A stretch of 64,000 nucleotides of DNA. It comes from Candidatus Opimibacter skivensis (GTDB lineage: Bacteria > Bacteroidota > Bacteroidia > Chitinophagales > Saprospiraceae). Shown here in pieces: positions 1 through 8,925 of the stretch (positions within the stretch are counted from its first letter, which is position 1; each line of letters begins with the position of its first letter). Made by a program: the position numbers and the translations under genes. The stretch spans positions 1,054,001 to 1,118,000 of the forward strand of contig JADKGY010000001.1 in the NCBI GenBank assembly GCA_016722045.1. The letters run 5' to 3'. The notes under the pieces are model-generated. The model did no database searches and was not told where the DNA came from. It saw only the letters and a program-made list of their open reading frames with translations.

Positions 1-1128
1 ACTATTCCTTGAAATACTTCCTCCACCGCCACCGCTCATATTTACCTGTACCTGATTACTTGGTACACCTGCTGCAGAAACTTCTACCGGATTAGGAACA
101 CCCATATAGAATACATTCATTTTTGTAGCTGACACAGAAACTGAACGCTCACCTACTTCATATTCAAATTCATTTTTGAATGTATTTGTTTCACCGGTCA
201 CAGGGTTCGTCACATTAATGCTAGCATTATATTTACGAATACCTACTGAACCTGTTGCTGCCGTATACTTAGCAACACCGTCAGCACCAACAGGTAATGA
301 CCTTCCATCAACATTTATTGAAATACTTGTCTTACTGTCTGAACCGGCGGCGGCACTTAGGAAGATATCTGCTTCATAGGTGTCGCCTTTGATGACGTAT
401 GATTTCTTAGCTGCAGAAACAACCATAAACTCTTCAAATACTGCATCAGTTGTCGTTCCTACTTTACCAGCAAGATAATTCAGAATGGTAGCTTCTGTAT
501 TCTTATTATCATTTTGGATTTTTCGAAGGATAGGAATTGCGGCCTGAAGAGGCATATGATTGAAGTTCATTTCCGCCCAGCTCTTTTTCTTCTTTTTCTT
601 CCATGTTTCATCATCGATTGATAATGATATATCCTTGCTAAACTTACTTACATCGGCTGTATCAAAAAATTTAGTGTATTTGTCCCTGTATTCGAGGATC
701 TTAGCTTTAATTGCTTCGCCCACACCTTTATCTACGAGAAGTCTTGTGGTGACATTCTTTTCCTTTTCACCTTTAAGTTTTTCTGTAGGCAGACCCGTTT
801 CAGGGTCATTCAAATACCCACCGGTGATATTGATCATTGTATCAATGATATGCTGAATATATCCATCAAACTCTGTAGATAATTGTCGAGTCGGATCAAC
901 ACGTTCAGCATAAACAGCAAGAGATTCTTTCTTTTTCGCACCGTCTTTAATCGCTTTTGGCATCTTATCGTTAGATTGATCGAGAGCCAGATTACTTCTT
1001 TCCATACTCTTATCCACAACTTTAAAAGCATTGAAGATCTCAGCGGAAACATTAAGTGCAAGAAGGGCAGTCAAAACCAGGTACATGATGTTGATCATAA
1101 TCTGCCTGGGTTCCTTTGGAATTGACAT
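1..1128 (-). CDS. gldM: Type IX secretion / gliding protein GldM (PorM), C-terminus cut by window edge
   Basis: GldM forms the periplasmic shaft of the type IX secretion and gliding motor and is driven from the inner membrane by GldL. The reading frame is open from the ATG at 1128 to the window edge (376 codons). It starts MSIPKEPRQIMINIMYLVL, followed by LTALLALNVSAEIFNAF, which is the single N-terminal membrane helix (about residues 10-30) typical of GldM. A helical periplasmic part rich in Lys and Glu follows, then beta-rich repeats (for example the stretch around SVSVSATKMNVFYMGVPNPVE). Family members are usually a little over 500 residues, so roughly a quarter is missing. It lies 56 bp downstream of gldL in the same direction; gldN would be expected just outside the window. 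Confidence 0.95.
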   Translation of the reverse strand, partial: MSIPKEPRQIMINIMYLVLTALLALNVSAEIFNAFKVVDKSMERSNLALDQSNDKMPKAIKDGAKKKESLAVYAERVDPTRQLSTEFDGYIQHIIDTMINITGGYLNDPETGLPTEKLKGEKEKNVTTRLLVDKGVGEAIKAKILEYRDKYTKFFDTADVSKFSKDISLSIDDETWKKKKKKSWAEMNFNHMPLQAAIPILRKIQNDNKNTEATILNYLAGKVGTTTDAVFEEFMVVSAAKKSYVIKGDTYEADIFLSAAAGSDSKTSISINVDGRSLPVGADGVAKYTAATGSVGIRKYNASINVTNPVTGETNTFKNEFEYEVGERSVSVSATKMNVFYMGVPNPVEVSAAGVPSNQVQVNMSGGGGGSISRNS

Positions 1129-1184
1129 ATCGGATTAATAGTTTTTCATTAAATAATTAAAACACATCGAAATGATAAGCTCGA

Positions 1185-1919
1185 TTAAGCCTTTGCACCA
1201 CCAGTCATCGCTGTCAGTACATTTCCGTATACACTGTTCAACGACTTGAGATTCTTGTTGAGTGTACCCATCTGATCTTTATAACTGCGTGCATCATCTG
1301 CCGTATTGCCTAATTCAACCATTGCATCATTCATCTTAGCAAGTGATTCCTTTGTCTGAAGGACGCTTTGATACATTGTATTTACGCCTACAAGATTCTG
1401 GTTCAATGCTGTGATATGTCCGCGATATGCTTTAGTTTCTTCAACGCTGTGGCTTAATTCCTGCATAGCCTGATTCATCCTGTCGTAGAAATTACCCATC
1501 GCTTTGATCTGATCAGAAGTCTGTGAAAAATCAACTTCCTGTAAAGCCTTGAGAGAGCTCATGCTTTTAGACATGATTTGCAGTTCAGAAAGCATACCAC
1601 CAAGTTGACCTTCTACTTTCTGGCCATTTAAAGGTCTTGAATCCTTTTCAAGCTCACCCGCAGCAATCGGTGAAATTTTACTGTTGTATCTCTCTAATCC
1701 CGGGTACAGTTTTTCCCAGTAGTAATCCTTCTCAGGAGGTATAAGACCTAACATCAGGAAGATAAAAGCTTCTGTAGAAAGACCTACAGTGATCATTGCA
1801 TCACCCCAAGAGGTGCTTCTGATTTTCCCTAGAGCTCCGATCATGACGACAGCAGCGCCTATCCCGATGACGAAGTTTTTGAAATACTTAAAAGAGCTGG
1901 ATTTAATAAACCTGTACAT
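1185..1919 (-). CDS. gldL: Type IX secretion / gliding motor protein GldL (PorL)
   Basis: GldL is the inner-membrane proton-driven motor subunit that works with GldM. The 244-residue product has two N-terminal membrane helices (about residues 15-33 and 40-62) and a long cytoplasmic tail predicted helical/coiled. The second helix contains Glu50 in TVGLSTEAFIFLMLG and a basic residue sits between the helices (GKIR), matching the charged membrane residues that define the family. The C-terminal half has two similar segments (ALNQNLVGVNTMYQSVL and TLNKNLKSLNSVYGNVL), suggesting an internal duplication. Placed between gldK and gldM on the same strand, as in other Bacteroidota. Confidence 0.95.
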   Translation of the reverse strand: MYRFIKSSSFKYFKNFVIGIGAAVVMIGALGKIRSTSWGDAMITVGLSTEAFIFLMLGLIPPEKDYYWEKLYPGLERYNSKISPIAAGELEKDSRPLNGQKVEGQLGGMLSELQIMSKSMSSLKALQEVDFSQTSDQIKAMGNFYDRMNQAMQELSHSVEETKAYRGHITALNQNLVGVNTMYQSVLQTKESLAKMNDAMVELGNTADDARSYKDQMGTLNKNLKSLNSVYGNVLTAMTGGAKA

Positions 1920-2096
1920 GTTGGTTGAGATGTTTTTTAGTTAATGAATGTGGTTGATTGAGTTGAAAAGAAAACAACAGGATTTAAAAACAACACCCTG
2001 TAGTGTCCCGGATTTAGTATTTGTTAGTGTCAGATATTCAGCTAAAAAGTTAGAGGAACCACCAGCTTTATTGACCAGGCTAAGTCCCCTGATAAA

Positions 2097-3338
2097 TTAA
2101 TTTGTATCGTTGATCGATCTGCCAAGGAAAGTCAGCGCACAACGGAATCCGATATAGGATTTGGTTGTATCCTGATATTCCCAGTTGCGTGTGCCGGTTT
2201 GCAAATAGTATGCAACATCCTTCCATGAGCCACCTCTGATCACTTTGCGTTTATATACTGCCGGATCATCTGGTTTTGCATCATATTTGATATTTGGATT
2301 TTCATCGTGAATAAAAGACTGAGCATTCTCAAAAAATGCAGTTTCAGTCCATTCAGCAACATTACCTGCCATGTTATAAAGACCGAAGTCATTTGGGAAG
2401 TATGCATCTGCTTTTACAGTATAGTGGCCTCCATCTTCAGGATAGTTACCACGGCCTGGTTTGAAATTAGCCAAAAGGCAACCCTTAGCATTTCTAAGTC
2501 CGTAAGCGCCCCAAGGATATGGAACGAGGTCATGCCCTCCACGAGCTGCAAATTCCCACTCATGTTCTGTAGGGAGTCTGAACTCCTCAGTATTTGGCTC
2601 TTCGCCTCTGTAGGAATTCCAGAGATTAGTACGCCATGCACCAAAGGCTTTGGCCATTTTCCAGTTAACACCGACTACAGGATAATCATCAAATGCAGGA
2701 TGCCAGAAATAATTTCTTGTAAACGGCTCATTGTATGAATATGCAAAGTCGCGAATCCAAACTAATGTATCAGGATAGATGCTTACCTCTTCCCTGTTAA
2801 TGATTTCGTTGCGTTTTCCTTTGAATGATGGGCTGGCTGCTTTATCCCAATCTTTCCACTCATATTTATAAACGAGTTTACGGGTATCGATCTCTTTGGT
2901 ATTGCCAAAGACATCATCACCCTGGAAATACATTCCATCGAGACCTTCGTCAGTCCAGTCTATTTCATAGTCCCAGTCAATCTTTTGATTTCCGGCGTCA
3001 TCTTCGATGAAATGATCGAGAGTGGTGTGCGCGATAGAATCCCTTACCCAATTAACAAACTGGCGGTATTCGTTGTTAGTGATTTCAGTATCATCCATGA
3101 AAAAACCAATCGTCGAAACGGTGAGTGGTCGCTGCATGTAACTGTTGAATATGTCCTGATCCGTCTGGCCAATATGAAACGAAGCACTTGGTATGTACTC
3201 CATCCCGTACGGATTAATGCCGGAATATTTGGGGCGGTCAGTGACACCTATCAATTGCCCAGTCTCTTTGGTACTGCAGGCACTGAACAATGAAGCCACA
3301 ATCACTATGGCTAATGCTAAGATCGAAATGTTCCTCAT
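2097..3338 (-). CDS. gldK: Type IX secretion / gliding lipoprotein GldK (PorK)
   Basis: GldK is an outer-membrane-associated lipoprotein that forms the periplasmic ring of the type IX system with GldN. I chose the ATG at 3338 (413 residues) rather than the longer frame to 3440 because it gives a clean lipoprotein signal: hydrophobic stretch then lipobox LFSAC with Cys21 as acylated residue. The body is a formylglycine-generating-enzyme (sulfatase-modifying factor) fold: FFMDDTEITNNEYRQFVNWV near the N-terminus, EFRLPTEHEWEFAARGG, and at the end NMAGNVAEWTETAF and VIRGGSWKD. GldK is thought to use this fold structurally, not as an enzyme. First gene of the gldKLM run. Confidence 0.95.
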   Translation of the reverse strand: MRNISILALAIVIVASLFSACSTKETGQLIGVTDRPKYSGINPYGMEYIPSASFHIGQTDQDIFNSYMQRPLTVSTIGFFMDDTEITNNEYRQFVNWVRDSIAHTTLDHFIEDDAGNQKIDWDYEIDWTDEGLDGMYFQGDDVFGNTKEIDTRKLVYKYEWKDWDKAASPSFKGKRNEIINREEVSIYPDTLVWIRDFAYSYNEPFTRNYFWHPAFDDYPVVGVNWKMAKAFGAWRTNLWNSYRGEEPNTEEFRLPTEHEWEFAARGGHDLVPYPWGAYGLRNAKGCLLANFKPGRGNYPEDGGHYTVKADAYFPNDFGLYNMAGNVAEWTETAFFENAQSFIHDENPNIKYDAKPDDPAVYKRKVIRGGSWKDVAYYLQTGTRNWEYQDTTKSYIGFRCALTFLGRSINDTN

Positions 3339-3385
3339 CCTTTTTATAAAAGTTTCGCTGTTTTGGGTAGCTGAAAAAAGAGGCG

Positions 3386-3419
3386 TAAAGATAGTTTTTT
3401 GACTTAGATATCCAACAAA
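3386..3419 (-). promoter_or_regulatory. Candidate promoter of the gldKLM run
   Basis: On the minus strand TTTG (3416-3419) and TATCTTTA (3386-3393) are separated by 22 bp, close to the Bacteroidota sigma-ABfA arrangement TTTG / TAnnTTTG, about 47 bp upstream of the gldK ATG. The -7 box lacks the final G. The rest of the 323-bp gap between gldK and porP (3339-3661) shows no gene. Confidence 0.35.
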
Positions 3420-3661
3420 TATCTTTTTCTGGCTCCACAAAAGACAGCATAATTTATGCCAACATGGGTTGTAACGACATATTATTTGACTATAGTATAC
3501 GATTCAAAGAATTTAAGTTGGCGGAGCTAATGAATTGATATCCTTTTGGTTAATCAATCACAATGCTAAACATCCTAACATCCCTGAACCTTCAATTGAG
3601 AAAAAGAAGGGCTTTCCGATCTTTCCTCCTATACACTTCGTTTAGTGTAATTATGTCATTA

Positions 3662-4636
3662 TTATAAATTCCTTGGGTTATAAATGGTCCTGGGAGGCAG
3701 GCCTGCCCCGATCATCTTTCCAAGATTATACCGTATTAGTATTTCATGGGTTCCCTGATGCGCTGAATTGAGCGAGCTCAATCCAATATCATAGGCATAG
3801 TTTAAGTAGAACTTAGGTGACAATCTCACACCAGCGGTTAAGATAAGCGCATCCAGATTATTATTACCAAACCCCCTGTACCCTATCCCGGCTGTAGCAA
3901 TATTTTCCCATTCAGCTCTTACCGAGAGCTCTGCCTGAGTTTCTACCAGATCAGATTTGATATATACTACCGGATAGATGGATACCTGGTCAAATGTCTC
4001 AATAAAATACTCTCCAAAAAAGTGGAATCCGGGTTTGGGTGAAGCATGTATACCCTCACCAAGACTGATACCGCCGGGATAAACTCCGGTCATGGATAGA
4101 CCGGCCTCAAAGTAATCACCAGCATAATAGACACCTGTTTCGAATAATGGAGAAATCCCGCTAATGGCTCCGTTTGGCAGATTAATATCCTGATGGTCTA
4201 TAATACCTCCTTCATAAAATCCATCAGGCGTCCTTAGTTTGGTGCCATCTAAACTATTCTGGGTCATTCCAGCTTTCAGCCCAAGGGAAAATAGTCCAAT
4301 GGGTGTTTCTCTGATATAATTATAGGAGATAAGAAAAGCAGTTTGATTTTCGGCACCTATGGATTCGTTGAAAAGTTCCAACCCTACAGCGCCATGCCAT
4401 AAATAAAATGGCATATGGGCATTTATCATATAGGTTTCCGGATTCCCTGGAATTCCAGCCCATTGTGTTCTATACAGAAGATTGGCAACAAGACTACTTT
4501 CCATTCCTCCAAAAGCAGGATTGAATGCATAGCGGTCAAACATGTAAAGACTGTTCTGCATCACGCGTTGTGCTACAGACCAATGCATCATCATCAGGAA
4601 GATACCCAGAAAAAAATACCGCAATTTTGTTCTCAT
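3662..4636 (-). CDS. PorP/SprF family type IX secretion outer-membrane protein
   Basis: Member of the PorP/SprF family, outer-membrane beta-barrels that act at the cell-surface end of the type IX secretion system or help secrete adhesins. The start of the mature part is diagnostic: QNSLYMFDRYAFNPAFGG, followed by RTQWAGIPGNPETY, then repeated amphipathic strands and a C-terminal strand RYNLGKMIGAGLPPR. A cleavable signal peptide ends near AQR. The frame also opens at a GTG (4648), but the ATG at 4636 is preceded directly by AAGGAGA and gives a better signal peptide, so I prefer it (324 residues). It precedes gldK, the order of the porPKLMN operon of Porphyromonas gingivalis. Confidence 0.9.
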   Translation of the reverse strand: MRTKLRYFFLGIFLMMMHWSVAQRVMQNSLYMFDRYAFNPAFGGMESSLVANLLYRTQWAGIPGNPETYMINAHMPFYLWHGAVGLELFNESIGAENQTAFLISYNYIRETPIGLFSLGLKAGMTQNSLDGTKLRTPDGFYEGGIIDHQDINLPNGAISGISPLFETGVYYAGDYFEAGLSMTGVYPGGISLGEGIHASPKPGFHFFGEYFIETFDQVSIYPVVYIKSDLVETQAELSVRAEWENIATAGIGYRGFGNNNLDALILTAGVRLSPKFYLNYAYDIGLSSLNSAHQGTHEILIRYNLGKMIGAGLPPRTIYNPRNL

Positions 4637-4677
4637 TCTCCTTAACACCTTTCCTTTCTATTTTTTACTGCTGCCAA

Positions 4678-4685
4678 TAAAGATA
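4678..4685 (-). promoter_or_regulatory. Candidate -7 box of the porP/sprF gene
   Basis: TATCTTTA on the minus strand, about 40 bp upstream of the chosen start; one base from the TAnnTTTG consensus. No clear TTTG box was seen upstream. Confidence 0.25.
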
Positions 4686-4767
4686 AGGTAAATTACATAT
4701 GATCCGATGAAAGCATAACGGATGGGCAGAATTTGTCGCCCAATGGCCTTAATTGAACACCCAAAAC

Positions 4768-5547
4768 TCATTGAATCCTAATCCGCAATCCATCATAGCC
4801 AAGCCGTATACCTTCCGGCAATATTTTATCAATATCCGCATGCAAACCTGAATCGTGGCTAATATGTGTCAAAAAACATCGTCGAGGTTTTAGCTCTTTG
4901 ACAATTTCAATTGCCTCTTCAATGTTCAGATGGGCGATGTGTGGTTCAATCCTTAATGCATTCAGGATGAGCGTATCAAGGTTTTGCAATAGTGCTTTAC
5001 TCCGCGCAGGAACAATTTTGGCATCGGTGATATATGCAAGATCGCCTATCCTGTAACCGTAGATGGGCATATCACCATGATCAACAGGTATAGGGGTGAC
5101 AAGAACATCATTGAACATAAACGGATCATCATTTATCACCATAGCAGTGACATGAGGCTTACCGGGATACATATACTCTGGATCGAAAGCATAAAGGAAA
5201 CGATTCCGAATTTCGGCAAGAGATCTTTCTGAACCAAAGATTGGGATATTTCGATTGTATCTGAAATTAATAGGCCGTATGTCATCGAGACCGGAAATAT
5301 GATCGTTATGTTCATGGGTGAGCAATACAGCATGGACGTCGGAGATCCCGTTATTCAGCATTTGCAGTCTAAAGTCAGGCCCCAGATCGATGGCAAGCCC
5401 TGTCTCCCCTGCCTGAATAAAAGCGGCTGTCCTAAATCGCTTGTCCCTTTGATCTAATGAAGCACATACCGGGCACGGACACCCGATAACCGGGATTCCC
5501 TGGGACGTTCCGGTCCCTAATAAAGTGATCTCAAGTAGTGAATTCAC
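4768..5547 (-). CDS. Metallo-beta-lactamase fold hydrolase, PhnP-like
   Basis: Metal-dependent phosphodiesterase-type hydrolase of the metallo-beta-lactamase fold. The N-terminus EITLLGTGTSQGIPVIGCPC is that of the PhnP/RNase Z-like subgroup, and the metal motif is HEHNDH (HxHxDH), with further ligands in PVDHGDMPIYG, ITDAK and LTHISHDSG. The substrate is not known; relatives act on cyclic phosphates or RNA ends. The frame extends to an ATG at 5586, but a GTG at 5547 overlaps the stop of the upstream gene as GTGA and places the start near that of family members, so translation coupling from the 91-residue gene is likely. The start choice is an inference. Confidence 0.85.
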   Translation of the reverse strand: MNSLLEITLLGTGTSQGIPVIGCPCPVCASLDQRDKRFRTAAFIQAGETGLAIDLGPDFRLQMLNNGISDVHAVLLTHEHNDHISGLDDIRPINFRYNRNIPIFGSERSLAEIRNRFLYAFDPEYMYPGKPHVTAMVINDDPFMFNDVLVTPIPVDHGDMPIYGYRIGDLAYITDAKIVPARSKALLQNLDTLILNALRIEPHIAHLNIEEAIEIVKELKPRRCFLTHISHDSGLHADIDKILPEGIRLGYDGLRIRIQ

Positions 5548-5819
5548 ACGGGTTTCAGCATTCCTTTCCGTATCTTTTGATACCAATCGAAGTTCTCCTC
5601 TGTGAGCTGTTTTGGATCAAAGGTACCCTGATCCAGAATTTCCAAAAGTGTGTTGATTCTGGCTTCGACATCAAAGAATTTATTGACAATGACAATATTT
5701 TTGCCAAATACTATACAATATCCGGATTGAAAATTGCCTTTCTCATATCGAACAGTGATCTTGAGTTCGTTGAATATATCTTCAAGCTTTTTGAGATTAT
5801 GCTTGGTATATTTGACCAT
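5544..5819 (-). CDS. Conserved hypothetical protein (91 aa)
   Basis: Small soluble protein with no signal peptide or membrane helix; residues 1-40 are lysine-rich and the middle has two beta-like stretches (SGYCIVFGKNIVIVNKFF). I do not recognise a named domain. It overlaps the downstream metallo-hydrolase by 4 bp (GTGA) if that gene uses its GTG, which argues that both are real and co-translated. Divergent from the beta-barrel gene at 5893 with a 73-bp gap. Confidence 0.7.
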   Translation of the reverse strand: MVKYTKHNLKKLEDIFNELKITVRYEKGNFQSGYCIVFGKNIVIVNKFFDVEARINTLLEILDQGTFDPKQLTEENFDWYQKIRKGMLKPV

Positions 5820-5892
5820 CGTAAGTATTTGAAATTATAGATTTTGCCTTAGGAAGATCAAATTTCTCAACCTCAGGGACTAAAATGAAACC

Positions 5893-6546
5893 ATGAAATT
5901 AAAAAAACCTTTGATATGTCTTCCGGTCTTCCTCACTATGATCGTTGTCTTCGCTTTGGTATCCCCTGTATATGGCCAACGATTTTCAGCGGCTGTAACA
6001 GGAGGAATCAATGCCTGTCAGATTGATGGGGATATGCTTGCGGGATATGATAAAGTTGGATTAACCGGTGGGATAAGGGCCATTATCAATTTTGAATCCC
6101 GTTTAGGCCTTAATGTTGAGTTTTTATATTCTCAACGTGGGAGTCGTCCTGATATTTTCAATCCTGATTATGATCCGGATATAAATATTAACCTGGTATA
6201 CGCAGAATTGCCCGTCTATGCTACACTTGGTGACTGGTGGCAGGAAGAAGGGAAATATTATAAGGTATCTGTGCAAGCCGGTTTTAGTTACGGTCGGTTG
6301 ATCAATGCGAGAACATTTGATTATTTCCACACGTCAGATATGAATCTCGACAAGATTGTACCTTTTTTCAATAATAATGACATATCCTGGCTCGTAGGCC
6401 TATCATACCGGCTGGGGCCACATTGGGGCCTTACCGGTAGGTATACCCGTGGGATCACACCCTTATTGAGTCCGGCAAAACATAACCTGGCTACAGAAAA
6501 ACTAGTTTCTTATTTTATCAGCTTCAGAGGAGAATATTACTTTTAA
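5893..6546 (+). CDS. Outer-membrane beta-barrel protein (porin-like, PorT-type barrel)
   Basis: 217 residues with an N-terminal signal peptide (hydrophobic to about residue 28, cleavage near VYGQ). The mature part alternates hydrophobic and polar residues in strands (FSAAVTGGINACQIDGD, GLTGGIRAIINFESRLGLNVEFLYSQRG) and ends FISFRGEYYF, with the terminal Phe common in outer-membrane barrels. This pattern is typical of the small Bacteroidota outer-membrane beta-barrel families. Specific role unknown. Three bases separate its stop from the next gene, so the two are probably co-transcribed. Confidence 0.8.
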   Translation: MKLKKPLICLPVFLTMIVVFALVSPVYGQRFSAAVTGGINACQIDGDMLAGYDKVGLTGGIRAIINFESRLGLNVEFLYSQRGSRPDIFNPDYDPDININLVYAELPVYATLGDWWQEEGKYYKVSVQAGFSYGRLINARTFDYFHTSDMNLDKIVPFFNNNDISWLVGLSYRLGPHWGLTGRYTRGITPLLSPAKHNLATEKLVSYFISFRGEYYF

Positions 6547-6549
6547 GGT

Positions 6550-7038
6550 ATGATGAAAAGTAAACAAGTAACCGCAGTCACTTTTATCTTATTCATACTT
6601 TGTATCAGTTCATGCCGGCAATCTCCAAAAGAAGGTAAAGAAGAAGAAAAACCAAAAACTGTAACTACGTCTCCTTATCCGTCGATGTCAAATGAAGAGA
6701 TCACAAATCTTTTTTCGATCACGGATAAAGTGGACATGATATTCTATAATCTTCCGATGAGTATCAACCAGGATGATGCCAAAAGTGCAAAGAATACTGT
6801 TCTCTATATTTCACCTGCACCGGCTTTGATGAATGCACCGTGTAAAGCATTGGGCAGATTAAGTTGGATATCGAAAGGTGCGATTGTAAAAGAAGCTGAT
6901 ATCTATTGTGATCAAGGATGCCAGTATTTTATCTTTATGACAGACAATAAACCGGTAGCTTCAAATGCGATGTCAGAATCAGGTGTTGTCTTTTTTAATC
7001 AGATTCTCAGCCAGGCTGCGCAGCAACGACCAAAATGA
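6550..7038 (+). CDS. Hypothetical lipoprotein
   Basis: 162 residues. The N-terminus is a lipoprotein signal with lipobox ISSC (Cys22), followed by a charged linker (KEGKEEEKPK). The rest has pairs of cysteines (APCKALGRLSW and YCDQGCQYF) and no domain I recognise; the text resembles proteins described only as hypothetical in Bacteroidota. An alternative start is the next codon (MM). The stop overlaps the following ppx start as ATGA, so these genes form a translationally coupled unit. Confidence 0.75.
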   Translation: MMKSKQVTAVTFILFILCISSCRQSPKEGKEEEKPKTVTTSPYPSMSNEEITNLFSITDKVDMIFYNLPMSINQDDAKSAKNTVLYISPAPALMNAPCKALGRLSWISKGAIVKEADIYCDQGCQYFIFMTDNKPVASNAMSESGVVFFNQILSQAAQQRPK

Positions 7039-7955
7039 ATGAGCAACGGATCGCAGTCATTGATCTTGGATCCAATACTTTCCATCTGCTTATATGTGAA
7101 CTTCACCAACATGGGTCCTGGGTCACCCTCCTTAAAGAGCGTGTATATGTAAAACTTGCGGATGGTGGCCTTGAATTCATTTATGAAGATGCCATACAAC
7201 GAGCGATTGATGCCATGCTTCGGTTCTCAAATCTTATCCGGGAATATGAAGTCAGCAGAACCAGGGCTATCGGAACATCTGCCTTAAGGGAAGCCTGGAA
7301 TGGAGTGGCCGTGGCCGAAAAGCTTTCTGAAGTATCAGGCATCCCCATTGAGATCATAGACGGACATCAGGAAGCCAGGTTTATCCTCGGGGGAATCAAA
7401 AGCGTATTGCCGGATATGGATCAATACGGTCTCATCATGGACATCGGCGGAGGAAGTGTAGAATTCATTTTGTTTAAAAAGGATATTGTCGCTTTTGCAG
7501 AAAGTTTTAAGATAGGCGTAGCTGTTCTTTATGATACATATCATCATTCTGATCCAATCAGTGAAATTCAGATTCAATCACTGGAGCAAGAGCTGGATGA
7601 CAAGCTGGCTCTATTGATTAAACTTTTGAAGAAAACTTCAGTGTATTATTTAGTGGGTGCAAGCGGATCGTTTGAAGTGTTGTATGAAGTATTGCCAAAA
7701 AATATCACATCTACGCATTGGGCTGAGCTTGAGATCACCGGGATTGTGGAGATCATGAATACTGTGATCCTCGCCAATATAGCCGAAAGACGAAAGATGC
7801 GTGAAATACCAGAAGAAAGGATAGATTATATCGTTGTGGCGTATATCCTCATTCGCTATTTGTTTAGGAAGATAGCACCTTCAAAACTTTATTATTGTGA
7901 ATTTGCGCTTAAAGAAGGAGTTGTAGAGGAGATGATCCGGACGAATAACGAATGA
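7035..7955 (+). CDS. Ppx/GppA-family exopolyphosphatase / pppGpp phosphatase
   Basis: Cytosolic phosphatase of the actin-like ATPase fold that removes phosphate from polyphosphate or from pppGpp. Signature motifs are in order: IDLGSNTFHLLI (phosphate-1), GTSALREAWNG, IDGHQEARFILGG and MDIGGGSVEFILF (phosphate-2). At 306 residues it is the short form without the C-terminal HD-like domain of E. coli Ppx. The last codons, encoding TNNE and the TGA stop, already belong to the tandem heptamer array that follows, so the native C-terminus was probably altered by the repeat. Confidence 0.9.
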   Translation: MNEQRIAVIDLGSNTFHLLICELHQHGSWVTLLKERVYVKLADGGLEFIYEDAIQRAIDAMLRFSNLIREYEVSRTRAIGTSALREAWNGVAVAEKLSEVSGIPIEIIDGHQEARFILGGIKSVLPDMDQYGLIMDIGGGSVEFILFKKDIVAFAESFKIGVAVLYDTYHHSDPISEIQIQSLEQELDDKLALLIKLLKKTSVYYLVGASGSFEVLYEVLPKNITSTHWAELEITGIVEIMNTVILANIAERRKMREIPEERIDYIVVAYILIRYLFRKIAPSKLYYCEFALKEGVVEEMIRTNNE

Positions 7956-8217
7956 CGAGTAACGAGTAACGAGTAACGAATAACGAATGACGAATAACGA
8001 ATGACGAATAACGAATAACGAATGACGAATAACGAATAACGAATAACGAGTAACGAATGACGAGTAACGAATGACGAGTAACGAATGACGAGTAACGAAT
8101 GACGAGTAACGAATGACGAGTAACGAATGACGAGTAACGAATGACGAGTAACGAGTAACGAGTAACGAGTAACGAATAACGAGTAACGAATAACGAGTAA
8201 CGAATGATGAGTAACGA
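7941..8217 (+). repeat. Heptamer tandem array (RACGARTA-type) running out of ppx
   Basis: About 39 head-to-tail copies of a 7-bp unit of the form aacga(g/a)t or gacga(g/a)t. Each unit brings TAA or TGA on the ppx sense strand, and since 7 is not a multiple of 3 the stops fall in all three frames. It starts inside the ppx coding end. Confidence 0.95.
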
Positions 8218-8258
8218 TTTGAGATTTGAGATTTGAGATTTTAGATTTTAGATTTTAA
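8218..8258 (+). repeat. Second heptamer array (atttgag / attttag)
   Basis: Six 7-bp units atttgag turning into attttag, directly abutting the previous array. The remaining 40 bp up to the rbfA-side array show nothing else. Confidence 0.85.
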
Positions 8259-8299
8259 TACAATTACAATTAAATGCGCAATACCCCACTAACTTCTCA

Positions 8300-8348
8300 A
8301 GATTCGCTATTCACACTTCGTTGTTCACAATTCACTATTCACTATTCA
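8300..8348 (-). repeat. Heptamer array TGAATAG at the rbfA stop
   Basis: On the minus strand seven 7-bp units (TGAATAG, TGAATTG, TGAACAA, CGAAGTG and similar); the TGA stop codon of rbfA is the first unit. Again the stop codons lie on the sense strand of the gene being terminated. Confidence 0.85.
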
Positions 8349-8720
8349 CTCTTCTTCTGAGCCCATTTGGTTGTTGGCTCTGAGGTCGCTGAGGACTTTG
8401 TCCATTCGAAAAAATTCATCCAGGGATTCGTCGAGATAAAATTGTAGTTCGGGTATGCGGCGTACTTGTTTTCCAATTTTATTTGAAAGGGAGAGACGCA
8501 GGCGATGATTATTTTCCTGTACGGCGGCCATCACTTCCTGTTTATTATCGGCATTGAAAACGGACAAATAAATTTTTGCGCTCTGCATGTCCGGAGATAC
8601 GACTACACTTGTGATGGTGACTAATGCTTTATCGAAGATGTAGGAGCCTTCTTCCATCAATACTGTACTGAATGCCCTGCGAATGAGTTCGCTTATCTGT
8701 TTCTGTCTCTTCGTCTCCAT
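8346..8720 (-). CDS. rbfA: Ribosome-binding factor A
   Basis: RbfA is a KH-fold factor that binds the 30S subunit and helps mature the 16S rRNA 5' end. Recognisable blocks: METKRQKQISELIRRAFS at the start, ALVTITSVVVSPDMQSAKIYLSVF, and RKIPEL-type motif seen here as VRRIPELQFYLDESLDEFFRMDKVL. I place the start at the ATG at 8720 (124 residues); the longer frame to 8750 adds ten residues unlike the family. Divergent from recG; the 205 bp between them hold no gene. Confidence 0.93.
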   Translation of the reverse strand: METKRQKQISELIRRAFSTVLMEEGSYIFDKALVTITSVVVSPDMQSAKIYLSVFNADNKQEVMAAVQENNHRLRLSLSNKIGKQVRRIPELQFYLDESLDEFFRMDKVLSDLRANNQMGSEEE

Positions 8721-8925
8721 AGGGGTTCCTTTTTTTGTGGATAAAGTCAAAAGTAAGGTTTATACTTCGACTTGGCTCAGTAACCCTAATTCGATCAGGC
8801 TTGAGGGTAAAATAATTCGGTAGTGTTAAACGGAATTGATGGATGAAAAGGTAGCGAACTGCGTATAAAAGTTGTTTCACCTCAAAGGTTGTCATTCATG
8901 GATGTTGTAATTATCTTTCAACTTT